A stretch of DNA of 64,000 nucleotides, taken from positions 221,827 through 285,826 of the forward strand of contig CAVSJJ010000009.1 in assembly GCA_963728395.1 (NCBI GenBank), written 5' to 3'. The notes beneath the pieces are model-generated. The model did no database searches and was not told the DNA's origin. It saw nothing but the letters and a program-made list of their open reading frames with translations. This document shows positions 31,382 to 39,737 of the stretch, in pieces; within the stretch, counting starts at the first letter, position 1; every line of letters begins with the position of its first letter. This DNA comes from CAVSJJ01 sp963728395. GTDB taxonomy: Bacteria; Actinomycetota; Actinomycetes; Actinomycetales; Dermatophilaceae. Made by a program: the position numbers and the translations under genes.

Positions 31382-34060
31382 TCAGTCCCAGGGGTCGGGA
31401 TCGTCGACGCCGGCGGGCTCGACCCCGTCCGCGGATGTCGATGCCGCGGCCGGTGGCTTCGCGGGCGCCGCGTCCGTTGGCGTGGTGTCGGTCGGGGCGG
31501 GCTCGTCCCAGGGGTCGGTGTCCTCGGCGGCCGGTGGCTTCGCGGGCGCCGCGTCGGTTGGCGTGGTGTCGGTCGGGGCGGGCTCGTCCCAGGGGTCGGT
31601 GTCCTCGGCGGCCGGTGGCTTCGCGGGCGCCGCGTCGGTTGGCGTGGTGTCGGTCGGGGCGGGCTCGTCCCAGGGGTCGGTGTCCTCGGCGAGGGCGGGC
31701 GCCGCGGGCGCCGCGGGGGCTGGCGCGGCGGCTGCGGCATACGTCGGCTCTGGCTCGGTCCTCGCCGGCGGTGCAGCGGCCGGCTCGGGCTCCGGCTGGG
31801 GCGCGGACTCGCGCTGGACGGCCGCGAGCAGCATCTGGGCGATGTCGACGACCTCGACATCGGCGGCCACGCCCTCGGCCTGCCGCTCGGTGAGGCCGTC
31901 GGAGAGCATGACCCGACAGAAGGGACAGCCGATGGCGATCCGGTCCGCGCCGGTCGCGATGGCCTCGTCGGTCCGGTTGACATTGACCCGGGTGCCGAGG
32001 TTCTCCTCCATCCACATCCGGGCGCCACCGGCCCCACAGCAGAAGGAGCGCTCGGCCGTGCGGGGCATCTCGCGCAGCTCGACACCGGGAAGGGCCCCGA
32101 TCAGCTCGCGCGGCGGGGCGTAGACCCGGTTGTGTCGACCCAGGTAGCACGGGTCGTGGTAGGTCACGCTCGGGCCGGTCGAGGCGGCGTCCTTGCCGGA
32201 CGACGCGAGGGCGCCGGCCGGGCGCTGAACGGGCGTGAGCCGCCCGTCACGGACGAGACGGTTGAGCAGCTGGGTGTGGTGGAGCACCTCGTACTGCGCG
32301 CCGAGCTGGGCGTACTCGTTCTTGATCGTGTTGAAGCAGTGCGCGCACGTGACGACGACCTTCGTCACGCCGAAGCCGCTCATCGTCTCGATGTTCTGCT
32401 CGGCGAGGGTCTGGTACAGCAGCTCGTTGCCGGCCCGGCGGGCGGAGTCGCCCGTGCACGTCTCACCGTCGCCGAGCACCGCGAACGACACCCCGGCCAG
32501 GTCGAGCAGCTCGGCCACGGCGCGGGTCGTCTTCTTCGCGCGGTCCTCGTAGGCGCCGGCGCAGCCGACCCAGAACAGGTAGTCGACCTCGCCGGCCGAC
32601 TCGACGTCCCGGCCGAGGACCTTGACCTCGAAGGGCAGGTCCCTGGCCCAGTCGAGCCGCGCCTTCGCGCCGAGGCCCCATGGGTTGCCCTTGTTCTCCA
32701 TGTTGCGGAACAGCCCGCCGAGCTCGCTCGGGAACGCCGACTCGATGAGGGTCTGGTAGCGGCGCATGTCGAGGATGTGGTCGACGTGCTCGATGTCGAC
32801 CGGGCACTGCTCGACGCAGGCCCCGCACGTGGTGCAGGACCAGAGGACGTCGGTGTCGATGATCGCGCCCGGCCCGACCGGTGCGTATGCCGTGAGCGGG
32901 TTCTCCGGGTCGTAGCCGGTGTCGCCGACGAGCGGCAGGTCCGGCCAGGTGAGGTCGCCGGTGGGCGCGCCACCATGCTCGTCGCCGGGGACCGCCGCGA
33001 GCGCGGCGGGGACCTTCTCCCGATCCCCGCCGGCGTGGGCGAGGGCCTGCACGTAGGGCGCCTTGGCGGTGGCAGCACCCCGCAGGCCCATGATGAGCAG
33101 CTTGGGGGAGAGTGGCTTGTCGGTGTTCCACGCGGGGCATTGGCTCTGGCACCGGCCGCACTCGGTGCACGTCGTGAAGTCGAGCAGCCCCTTCCAGGTG
33201 AAGTCCTCGACCTTGCCGACGCCGAGCGAGGCGCCCTCGTCAAGTTCGTCGGCCATGTCGACCGAGAACGGCTTGCCGGCCACGGTGAGGGGCTTGGCGG
33301 CGCCGAGCGCCACCGGTCGTCTGCCGAAGGCGACGTTGAACGGCGCGGTGAAGATGTGCAGGTGCTTCGAGTGCAGCACGAAGATGAGGAAGATCAGCAT
33401 GACGCCGATGTGGATGAGCAGGCCGACGTGCTCGAGGACCTGGTTCGTCTCGGTGCCGAGGCCGTCGAGTACCCCGCCGACGGCGTGCGACATGAAGGCC
33501 GCCCTGCCGTAGGGGAAGTGGCCGGTGACGACCGCGGCCCCGCGGAAGAGGAACATCGACCAGATGACGTTGACGATCATGAACAGCGTCAGCCAGGCCC
33601 CGCCGAGGTGCGAGCCGTCGAACCGTGACCTGCGGCCCAGCCGGTCCGGGGAGTTCTGCAGCCGGATGACGGAGAAGACGATGACGCCGAGGAAGGCCAT
33701 GACGGCGATGAAGTCCTGGGCGAACCCGAGCACCGCCCAGTGGCCGACGAGGGGGATGTGGAAGTTCTCGTCGAAGAGGGCGCCGTAGGCCTCGAGGTAG
33801 ACCGTCGCGAGGATGAGGAAGGCCCAGAACACGAAGAAGTGCGCCGCGCCGGGCAGCGTCCACTTCAGCAGCTTGCGCTGACCGAGGACCTCGACGAGCT
33901 CGGTCTTGACCGCGGTGCCGAGCCGCTGGGTGACGTTCTCAACCCGGTCCGGCGCGGGCTGGCCGCTGCGGACGAGCCGCAGGATCCACAGCACGCGGCG
34001 GGCCGCGAGGGGCAAGGCGATGGCGTTCATGATGAGGCCGATCACCAGCACGTAGGTCAT
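31382..34060 (-). CDS. etfD: EtfD-like membrane Fe-S oxidoreductase with repeated C-terminal tail
   Basis: An 892-residue protein. The N-terminal ~270 residues have about six membrane segments. Then come two 4Fe-4S motifs, CTECGRCQSQCP and CTTCGACVEQCP, and two CCG (heterodisulfide-reductase-like) domains with CNHC-type Cys clusters (VTCAHCFNTI, DPCYLGRHN, FCCGAGGARMWMEE). This is the layout of mycobacterial EtfD, which passes electrons from ETF and acyl-CoA dehydrogenases to menaquinone. The last ~115 residues are unusual: a Pro/Ala linker, then three copies of a 27-residue unit containing DTDPWDEPAPTD, and a final DPDPWD. The upstream palindrome is shared with fadE5. Confidence 0.88.
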   Translation of the reverse strand: MTYVLVIGLIMNAIALPLAARRVLWILRLVRSGQPAPDRVENVTQRLGTAVKTELVEVLGQRKLLKWTLPGAAHFFVFWAFLILATVYLEAYGALFDENFHIPLVGHWAVLGFAQDFIAVMAFLGVIVFSVIRLQNSPDRLGRRSRFDGSHLGGAWLTLFMIVNVIWSMFLFRGAAVVTGHFPYGRAAFMSHAVGGVLDGLGTETNQVLEHVGLLIHIGVMLIFLIFVLHSKHLHIFTAPFNVAFGRRPVALGAAKPLTVAGKPFSVDMADELDEGASLGVGKVEDFTWKGLLDFTTCTECGRCQSQCPAWNTDKPLSPKLLIMGLRGAATAKAPYVQALAHAGGDREKVPAALAAVPGDEHGGAPTGDLTWPDLPLVGDTGYDPENPLTAYAPVGPGAIIDTDVLWSCTTCGACVEQCPVDIEHVDHILDMRRYQTLIESAFPSELGGLFRNMENKGNPWGLGAKARLDWARDLPFEVKVLGRDVESAGEVDYLFWVGCAGAYEDRAKKTTRAVAELLDLAGVSFAVLGDGETCTGDSARRAGNELLYQTLAEQNIETMSGFGVTKVVVTCAHCFNTIKNEYAQLGAQYEVLHHTQLLNRLVRDGRLTPVQRPAGALASSGKDAASTGPSVTYHDPCYLGRHNRVYAPPRELIGALPGVELREMPRTAERSFCCGAGGARMWMEENLGTRVNVNRTDEAIATGADRIAIGCPFCRVMLSDGLTERQAEGVAADVEVVDIAQMLLAAVQRESAPQPEPEPAAAPPARTEPEPTYAAAAAPAPAAPAAPALAEDTDPWDEPAPTDTTPTDAAPAKPPAAEDTDPWDEPAPTDTTPTDAAPAKPPAAEDTDPWDEPAPTDTTPTDAAPAKPPAAASTSADGVEPAGVDDPDPWD
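31451..31691. repeat. 81-bp tandem repeat (three units) in the etfD tail
   Basis: Three nearly identical in-frame units begin at 31451, 31532 and 31613 (period 81 bases, 27 codons). Only one or two bases differ, so the array arose recently or is kept uniform. Each unit encodes a DPWDEPAP motif in an acidic, proline-rich context. Confidence 0.9.
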
Positions 34061-34108
34061 CGCTCACTCCAACCTGCCGGCGGGGCCGCCGGGTCGTCCG
34101 TCCGTGTC

Positions 34109-34206
34109 CGGCCCGAGACTACGGGCCGACCGCCGATGGGTGGCACCCCGCGGCGGTCGGCCCGAGACTACGGGCCGACCGCCGATGGGTGGCACCCCGC
34201 GGCGGT
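34109..34206. repeat. Two-unit 49-bp tandem repeat upstream of etfD
   Basis: Units 34109-34157 and 34158-34206 are identical (period 49). Each contains CGGCCCGAGACTACGGGCCG, itself a dyad (CGGCCCG/CGGGCCG), and ACCGCCGATGGGTGGCACCC followed by CGCGGCGGT. The repeat lies between the etfD start and the palindrome at 34220, so it is probably in the etfD leader or promoter region. It is not coding. Confidence 0.9.
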
Positions 34207-34219
34207 GTGACCGGCATAT

Positions 34220-34231
34220 TACTCGCGAGTC
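34220..34231. promoter_or_regulatory. Palindromic operator TACTCGCGAGTC upstream of etfD
   Basis: A 12-base site with only the outermost pair mismatched, in an AT-rich stretch (CATATTACTCGCGAGTCACTT). It is 160 bases upstream of etfD and 255 upstream of cysK on the other strand. It matches the site upstream of fadE5, which supports assignment to etfD. Confidence 0.6.
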
Positions 34232-34297
34232 ACTTAGCGTTGCCCGGGCGGCGCCGGCGCGGATCTGCGGGTCGACCCCACATTGCGGCGAGAAATA

Positions 34298-34328
34298 ACG
34301 ATCTGTTGGAATAGGCATAACAGGTCGT
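34298..34328. promoter_or_regulatory. Inverted repeat, likely operator/promoter of cysKE
   Basis: ACGATCTGTT, eleven bases, AACAGGTCGT: ten-base arms with one mismatch, 158 bases upstream of the cysK start. The spacer contains ATAGGCAT, which could be a -10 element. The site is AT-rich against the background and probably binds a sulfur- or cysteine-responsive repressor. Confidence 0.5.
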
Positions 34329-34485
34329 GGGTTGACCGAGAATGGGTCCGGGAACCCGCGTCACGGGGCCTGGGCCCGGAGACCCGGCGTTCGCGCCGGA
34401 CTCTCGTCCGACATCGACCGAGCAGTCGCCGGCCGGTCCGCAGTGTCGCGGACGGGCGGCATCCGAGCCACAGGAGAGCATGCGC

Positions 34486-35424
34486 ATGCCGATCCTCAAC
34501 GACGTCACCGAGGCGGTGGGGCACACCCCGCTCGTGCGGATCAACCGGATCATCGACACGGGTGACAGCGGGACCACCGTCGCCGCGAAGCTCGAGTTCT
34601 ACAACCCGGCGAGCTCGGTCAAGGACCGGATCGGCGTCGCCATCGTCGACGCGGCCGAGGCCGCGGGGGCGCTGAAGCCGGGCGGCACGATCGTCGAGGC
34701 GACGTCCGGCAACACCGGCATCGCCCTGGCCATGGTCGGCGCCGCCCGCGGATACCACGTCGTCCTCGCCATGCCGGAGTCGATGAGCAAGGAGCGCCGG
34801 GCACTCCTCAAGGCCTACGGGGCCGAGCTCGTTCTCACCCCGGCCGGAGGCGGGATGCAGGGCGCCGTCGACGAGGCGGAGAAGATCGTCGCCGACCGGC
34901 GCAACGCCGTCCTTGCCCGCCAGTTCGCCAACGAGGCCAACCCGGAGGTCCACCGGCGCACGACGGCCGAGGAGATCTGGAAGGACACCGACGGCGGCGT
35001 CGACATCGTCGTGGCGGGCATCGGCACCGGCGGGACGATCACCGGCGTCGGCCAGGTCCTCAAGCAGCGCAAGCCCGACGTCCGCATCGTCGCCGTGGAG
35101 CCGGCCGAGTCCCCGATCCTCAACGGAGGGCAGCCCGGACCGCACAAGATCCAGGGGATCGGCGCCAACTTCGTCCCCGAGATCCTCGACACGAGCATCT
35201 ACGACGAGGTCGTCGACATCGACGCCGAGGCCGCGGTCGACTGGGCCCGCCGCGCCGCGAGGGAGGAGGGCCTGCTCGTCGGCCTGTCCTCCGGCGCCGC
35301 GCTCGCCGCCGCGAACGAGGTCGCGACCCGTCCCGAGAACGCCGGGAAGACGATCGTCGTCATCATCCCGAGCTTCGGCGAGCGCTACCTGTCCACCGTC
35401 CTGTTCGAGGGGATCGTCGACTAG
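34486..35424 (+). CDS. cysK: Cysteine synthase (O-acetylserine sulfhydrylase)
   Basis: A 312-residue PLP enzyme making cysteine from O-acetylserine and sulfide. The PLP Lys is K46 in PASSVKDRIG. TSGNTGIALA binds the substrate carboxylate and GIGTGGTITG the PLP phosphate. Start ATG 34486 is preferred over ATG 34480 because the CAGGAG site then has normal 9-base spacing. It lies directly upstream of cysE, with which it forms the cysteine synthase complex. Confidence 0.95.
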   Translation: MPILNDVTEAVGHTPLVRINRIIDTGDSGTTVAAKLEFYNPASSVKDRIGVAIVDAAEAAGALKPGGTIVEATSGNTGIALAMVGAARGYHVVLAMPESMSKERRALLKAYGAELVLTPAGGGMQGAVDEAEKIVADRRNAVLARQFANEANPEVHRRTTAEEIWKDTDGGVDIVVAGIGTGGTITGVGQVLKQRKPDVRIVAVEPAESPILNGGQPGPHKIQGIGANFVPEILDTSIYDEVVDIDAEAAVDWARRAAREEGLLVGLSSGAALAAANEVATRPENAGKTIVVIIPSFGERYLSTVLFEGIVD

Positions 35425-35427
35425 CCC

Positions 35428-36072
35428 ATGGCCTCTCTTGCCGCCCTCACCTCCCCGCCCGCCCGGCGGGCGGGGACCCGGCTGGTCCGCGGGGTCGGAT
35501 CGCTGCGCCGCTCCGTCCGCGAGGACATCGACGCCGCGATCGCCCGCGACCCCGCCGCCGTCAACCGGGCAGACGTCTTCCTCAACTCGCCCGGTCTGCA
35601 CGCCATCTGGTCCTACCGGGTCGCGCACAAGATGTGGCAGACCCCGCGGCTCAAGCCCGCCGCCCGGATCCTCTCGACGCTCACCCGGGCGGTCACCGGC
35701 GTCGAGATCCACCCCGGAGCGACGATCGGCCGCCGGTTCTTCATCGACCACGGCATGGGAGTCGTCATCGGCGAGACCGCGGAGGTCGGCAAGGACGTCA
35801 TGCTCTACCACGGTGTGACGCTCGGCGGCCGGTCCCTCGAGAAGGTCAAGCGCCATCCCACGCTCGGCGACGACGTCACCGTCGGCACCGGCGCCCGGAT
35901 CCTCGGTCCGGTGACTCTCGGAGCGGGCGTCCAGGTCGGCGCGAACTCCGTCGTGGTCAAGGACGTCCCGGCCGGCGCCGTCGCGACCGGCATCCCGGCC
36001 CGGGTGCGCTTCCCCCAGGCGGGCGAGGACCCCTATGAGGCGCTCTTCCGCGAGCCGGCCCTGTTCATCTGA
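35428..36072 (+). CDS. cysE: Serine O-acetyltransferase
   Basis: A 214-residue acetyltransferase of the CysE/EpsC type that makes O-acetylserine from serine and acetyl-CoA. The helical N-terminal part (SVREDIDAAIARDPAAVNRADVFLNSPGLHAIWSYRVAH) is followed by the left-handed beta-helix of hexapeptide repeats (VEIHPGATIGRRFFIDHGMGVVIGETAEVG...). Catalytic DHGMG and the loop YHGVTLGG are present. The C-terminal tail ends in Ile (EPALFI), which fits the rule for insertion into the CysK active site. It starts three bases after the cysK stop. Confidence 0.95.
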   Translation: MASLAALTSPPARRAGTRLVRGVGSLRRSVREDIDAAIARDPAAVNRADVFLNSPGLHAIWSYRVAHKMWQTPRLKPAARILSTLTRAVTGVEIHPGATIGRRFFIDHGMGVVIGETAEVGKDVMLYHGVTLGGRSLEKVKRHPTLGDDVTVGTGARILGPVTLGAGVQVGANSVVVKDVPAGAVATGIPARVRFPQAGEDPYEALFREPALFI

Positions 36073-36075
36073 GCC

Positions 36076-38610
36076 TCAGCCGACGCTCGTCGCCGCCACG
36101 GTCGGTGACGAGCGTCGCTCCGGCTCGGTGAGGGGCGACGCGGCCCAGTCCGTCCCGTAGGCGCAGAACAGCCGGCCGTCCGGGATGCCGACCGCGGCCC
36201 GTTCCAGGGCGAGGGCGGCGTCCGTCCCGCTCGCCAGCTCCCGGTGGTATGCCGTCATGACCGCCTCCGCCTGCTCGTCGCGGACCGGGGCCGCCGACGC
36301 GACGACGGACCGCACACCGTTGGCGAGCAGGCTGGCCGTGAGCCCGAGCGCCTCCTCGCCGTGGCGGACGTGGGCCCGGCCGACGTCGCAGGCCGACAGG
36401 ACGACGTGCTCGGCCCCGACCCCGACCCGCTGGAACTCGTGCGCGAAGACCGGGCCGTCGGCGAGGTGGACGTGCGAGAAGAGTGGGCTCTGGTCGTGGT
36501 GCGTCCCGTGCGCCGCGACGTGGACGACCCGGCGATCCCGCAGGGCGCTTGTCAGCACGTCGCCGGTGGCCTCAGTCCCCGCGACCGCGGTGCCGGCCCA
36601 CCGGCGGGCGACGGCGGCGGCCTCGACCCGGGCGCGGCCGAGGTCCGGTCCCGCGATGGCGAGCATGCCCTCGGCGGGCGGCCGGGCGGCATACCCCGGC
36701 CCGCCGGTCCAGAACGTCGCCGACGGCGCGACGACGAGGGGGCGGCCCTCGATGCCGGGCAGGAGCCGCCAGGGCAGCGAGGCGAGCAGCCGGGAGGGCA
36801 GGATGACGAGCCGCTCGGCCGAGTCGGGGTAGGCGGGTCGCAGCAGGACGTCGAGCCGGCCCATCGTCGATGTCAGCGACCGGTCGACGGCCTCCCGCAG
36901 GGCGGTGACGCCGACCCGGCCGATCGTCGTGAGGTCGGCGGCGCCGCGCTGGACGAGCTCGACGATCTCGGCCTGGTCGGCCAGGTCGGTGACGACGGCC
37001 CGGTCGGCCTGGACCGTCACGGCCCGCAGCCGCCCGTCGTGGACGAAGAGGGCCACGAGGCCCACGCGCTCGGCGGCGAGCGCGGCCCGCAGCTCGGGGT
37101 AGCCGACCGGGCGGACCCGTTCGTGGTGCGGGTGGGCCGCTCCGGTCGAGGCGGTCTCCCAGTCCCGGTGGGCGACGTCGCGCTCGAGGCGCCGGACCCG
37201 CTCGATGATCTCCTGCCGGCGGGTGCCGGTGGCGGACCGCAGCTCCCCGCGCAGCTGGCGGAGCCGGGCGAGGAGACCGTCGAGCCGGGCATCGCCGCTC
37301 GGGGTGACCGGGGGCAGGCGGCTCGAGACGCCGCGCCACCGCTCCGTCGCGGCGAAGACCGCCGACGGCGTCCCGGACTGAAGCGCGAGGGCGATGTCGA
37401 GCGCCGTGAGCCGCCTGCTGTGCAGGGCCAGCGCGGTCCGGTTGTCGAGGCCGGCATACCGGGCCTGCTCGTCGGCGAGGCAGCCGGCCGCCCGACGCAG
37501 CACCGCCCGCGAGCGGGGGCGCTCGCCCGCGGCAGCGGCGACGGTGGCCCGGGTCAGCGCGAGGTGCAGCCGTTCGGTGAAGGACAGGCGTCGCGGCCCA
37601 CCGATCCCGGTCAGCCGCTCCCGGGCCTCGTCGAGCCGGCCGGCACGGGCCAGCGCCTCGGCCGCGAGCATGGCCGCCTGGGAGGCGACGCCGGCCTCAT
37701 GGGCGGGTCCGTCGGCGAGTGCGGTCGCCCGTTCGACCATCCGCCGGGACGGGGCGCCGGAGACGAGCGCCGCCTCGAGCTCGAGCAGCTCCGCCTGGGC
37801 CCGCCAGGCGGTCGCATCGCGCCGAGCGAAGGCGCGCCGACTGGCGGCCGCCTCCCGCCGCGCCTCGGGATAGTCCCCGGTCAGCAGACCGAGCCGGGTC
37901 AGCTCGAGCGAGGCCTCGCCGTCCTCCTGGACGAGATGGCTGGAGCGCGCCTCGGCCCGCGCCTCATGCAGGAGGGACTCGGCCTCGTCGAGGAGCCCGG
38001 CGTCGATGAGGACCCGGGCGTACTCACATCGCGACGTGGAGCGGTTGACGTCGGCGGGCAGCGCGTTGGCGCGCGCCATCCGGTCCAGCGCCTGGGCGAG
38101 GTCGCCGCGGACGAAGGCGAGCCTCCCGAGGTTGTGCTGGGCCATGAACCGCAGGTCGGCGAACCCGCCGACGGCGGCCATCCGCTCGGCGCGGACGAGA
38201 TGCCGCTCACTCTCGGCGAGGTGGTGCAGGTACTGATGGGTGATCCCGAGGTTGAGCTCGACGACGCATCCGGCCCGGTCGCTCAGCTCGTCGCGGTCGG
38301 CGTCGACGGTCGAGAGGACCTCCAGGGCGCGCGGCCACTGGCCGATCCGGGTGAGGATGCCCGACTGCTGGATCCGGCCGAGCGCGAGCACGGTGTGCCC
38401 GCGGGCCCCGTGCTCGCCCTCCTCGACCTCGCGGAGCAGGTCGAGGGCCTCGGCCACCCGCCCCCGGTTGAACAGGGCGAGCGCCAGGGTGACCCGGGCC
38501 CGGCCGCGCAGGTAGCGCACCATGTCGGAGTCCGGGCCGTCGAGGGCCCGCAGCGCCCGGCGCAGGAGTCGGTCGGCCTGGGCAGGGCGGCCCGCCGAGT
38601 TGGCGAGCAC
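36076..38610 (-). CDS. TPR-CHAT caspase-like protease
   Basis: An 844-residue protein. The first ~430 residues are repeated helical TPR-like pairs (LGRLAFVRGDLAQALDRMARANALP, AEALARAGRLDEARERLTGIG), followed by a helical linker. The C-terminal CHAT peptidase domain (about residues 520-835) has catalytic H701 in HVAAHGTHHDQ and C741 in VVLSACDVGRAHV. There is no signal peptide, so it is cytosolic. It is the last gene of the subtilase-sigma-unknown-CHAT operon. The start is odd: GTG 38610 is the only usual start, yet 14 upstream codons after the previous gene's in-frame stop also read like protein (IPRLTAAEVTELVER), so a rare start such as CTG is possible. Known TPR-CHAT proteins act in programmed proteolysis. 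Confidence 0.85.
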   Translation of the reverse strand: MLANSAGRPAQADRLLRRALRALDGPDSDMVRYLRGRARVTLALALFNRGRVAEALDLLREVEEGEHGARGHTVLALGRIQQSGILTRIGQWPRALEVLSTVDADRDELSDRAGCVVELNLGITHQYLHHLAESERHLVRAERMAAVGGFADLRFMAQHNLGRLAFVRGDLAQALDRMARANALPADVNRSTSRCEYARVLIDAGLLDEAESLLHEARAEARSSHLVQEDGEASLELTRLGLLTGDYPEARREAAASRRAFARRDATAWRAQAELLELEAALVSGAPSRRMVERATALADGPAHEAGVASQAAMLAAEALARAGRLDEARERLTGIGGPRRLSFTERLHLALTRATVAAAAGERPRSRAVLRRAAGCLADEQARYAGLDNRTALALHSRRLTALDIALALQSGTPSAVFAATERWRGVSSRLPPVTPSGDARLDGLLARLRQLRGELRSATGTRRQEIIERVRRLERDVAHRDWETASTGAAHPHHERVRPVGYPELRAALAAERVGLVALFVHDGRLRAVTVQADRAVVTDLADQAEIVELVQRGAADLTTIGRVGVTALREAVDRSLTSTMGRLDVLLRPAYPDSAERLVILPSRLLASLPWRLLPGIEGRPLVVAPSATFWTGGPGYAARPPAEGMLAIAGPDLGRARVEAAAVARRWAGTAVAGTEATGDVLTSALRDRRVVHVAAHGTHHDQSPLFSHVHLADGPVFAHEFQRVGVGAEHVVLSACDVGRAHVRHGEEALGLTASLLANGVRSVVASAAPVRDEQAEAVMTAYHRELASGTDAALALERAAVGIPDGRLFCAYGTDWAASPLTEPERRSSPTVAATSVG

Positions 38611-38667
38611 GGCCCGCTCGACCAGCTCGGTGACCTCCGCCGCCGTCAGCCGGGGGATGGGTGGACC

Positions 38668-39159
38668 TCAGATCTCGACGTGCGGCGTGATGACCGGTCG
38701 CAGGCCGTCGTCGGCGGGTCGGAAGACGAACTGGACCATGCCATGGGCCACCGATGCGAAGGCGAAGCGGCCGTCGTCGTCGGCCGTCGTCGTCGAGGAC
38801 TGGGACCGCTGGCGCAGCTCGACCTCGAAGCCGACGGCGCCGGTCGCCCACCCGTCGAGCCGCACGTGCTCGGCGTCGAGCGCGGTGATCGTCACCATGA
38901 CGCTGAGCGTGTCGCTCGTGAACGTGAGGGTCTCGGCCCGGGTGTAGTCGACGCTGCGCACGAGGCTCCCCTCGGCGCCGAGCCGGGTCAGCTCCGCGAC
39001 CTCGGCATGGAGCGCCTGGATGCTCAGCGCGAACTTGATGTCGTCGGCGAGCTCGGCCGGGGCCGGGTCGAGGCGGGCATGGACCTCGCGGACGCCCGCC
39101 AGGACACGCTCATCGAACTGGTCCAGCGGCTGGAGCGTCGGCTCGATGTCTCGGCTCAT
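38668..39159 (-). CDS. Small protein of unknown function in the CHAT operon
   Basis: A 163-residue protein, MSRDIEPTLQPLDQFDERVLAGVREVHARLDPAPAEL..., starting at 39159 in an ATGA overlap with the sigma factor stop. The first half is helical. The second (LTFTSDTLSVMVTITALDAEHVRLDGWATGAVGFEVELRQRSQSSTTTADDDGRFAFASVAHGMVQFVFRP) has the alternating pattern of a carboxypeptidase-regulatory-like beta-sandwich. It may be a substrate, adaptor or inhibitor of the proteases around it. Its stop is in the same frame as the CHAT gene that follows. Confidence 0.7.
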   Translation of the reverse strand: MSRDIEPTLQPLDQFDERVLAGVREVHARLDPAPAELADDIKFALSIQALHAEVAELTRLGAEGSLVRSVDYTRAETLTFTSDTLSVMVTITALDAEHVRLDGWATGAVGFEVELRQRSQSSTTTADDDGRFAFASVAHGMVQFVFRPADDGLRPVITPHVEI

Positions 39160-39737
39160 GCCACACCCCCCCACGTCGTGTCGGACAACAGTGCCTCTCT
39201 CAGCTTGGTCAGGCATCGCCCGCGGGTGGGGCCGATGCTGCCGACCGGCATTCCCAGCGCCTCGCTGACCGACGCGTAGTCGGGCTTGTCGGCGAAGGCG
39301 ATGACCCGGAGCAGGGCCTGGCATTTGGGCGTCAGGGCCCGGAAGTGGGTCCACAGGACGCGCTGGCGCTCACTGAGGACGGCCTCGGCTGCGGGGTCGG
39401 GCGCGGGGTCGACGACGTCGTCCTCGAGCGGGTCCGACGCCCGGCCGGCGCTCTTGGCGACCCGCCAGCTCTCCCGGCGGACGGTGACGATGAGCCAGCC
39501 CAGGACGGCCTTCGGGTCGCTGATCCGCGGGGCGCTCTCGACCAGGCGCAGCCACGCGGTCTGGACGACGTCCTGGGCGAGCGCCGACTCCAGACCCTGG
39601 CCCCGGGCGGTATGCCAGAGGATCGGGGTGAGCAGGTCGACCAGCTCGTCCATCCGATGGGTGTCGCCGTCGCGGTATGCCGCGAACGCGCGGCCCGCGC
39701 GGGCGGCGAGGCTGTCGGGTCCGGCGTCCGTGTGCAT
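39156..39737 (-). CDS. ECF-type sigma factor
   Basis: A 193-residue sigma-70 family protein. Region 2 spans about residues 25-90 (LTPILWHTARGQGLESALAQDVVQTAWLRLVES, with the DVVQ.AWLR motif) and region 4 about 120-185 (LTPKCQALLRVIAFADKPDYASVSEALGMPVGSIGPTRGRCLTKLREAL). The region-4 helix-turn-helix is clear. No anti-sigma factor is next to it; its place between two protease genes suggests that proteolysis or the small neighbour controls it. ATG 39737 overlaps the subtilase stop. Confidence 0.85.
   Translation of the reverse strand: MHTDAGPDSLAARAGRAFAAYRDGDTHRMDELVDLLTPILWHTARGQGLESALAQDVVQTAWLRLVESAPRISDPKAVLGWLIVTVRRESWRVAKSAGRASDPLEDDVVDPAPDPAAEAVLSERQRVLWTHFRALTPKCQALLRVIAFADKPDYASVSEALGMPVGSIGPTRGRCLTKLREALLSDTTWGGVA

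Noticed and set aside
34220..34231. Palindrome at 34220 as the cysK operator
   Set aside because: It matches the fadE5 site, and etfD is the functional partner; cysK has its own separate dyad at 34298-34328. Control of both genes cannot be fully excluded.
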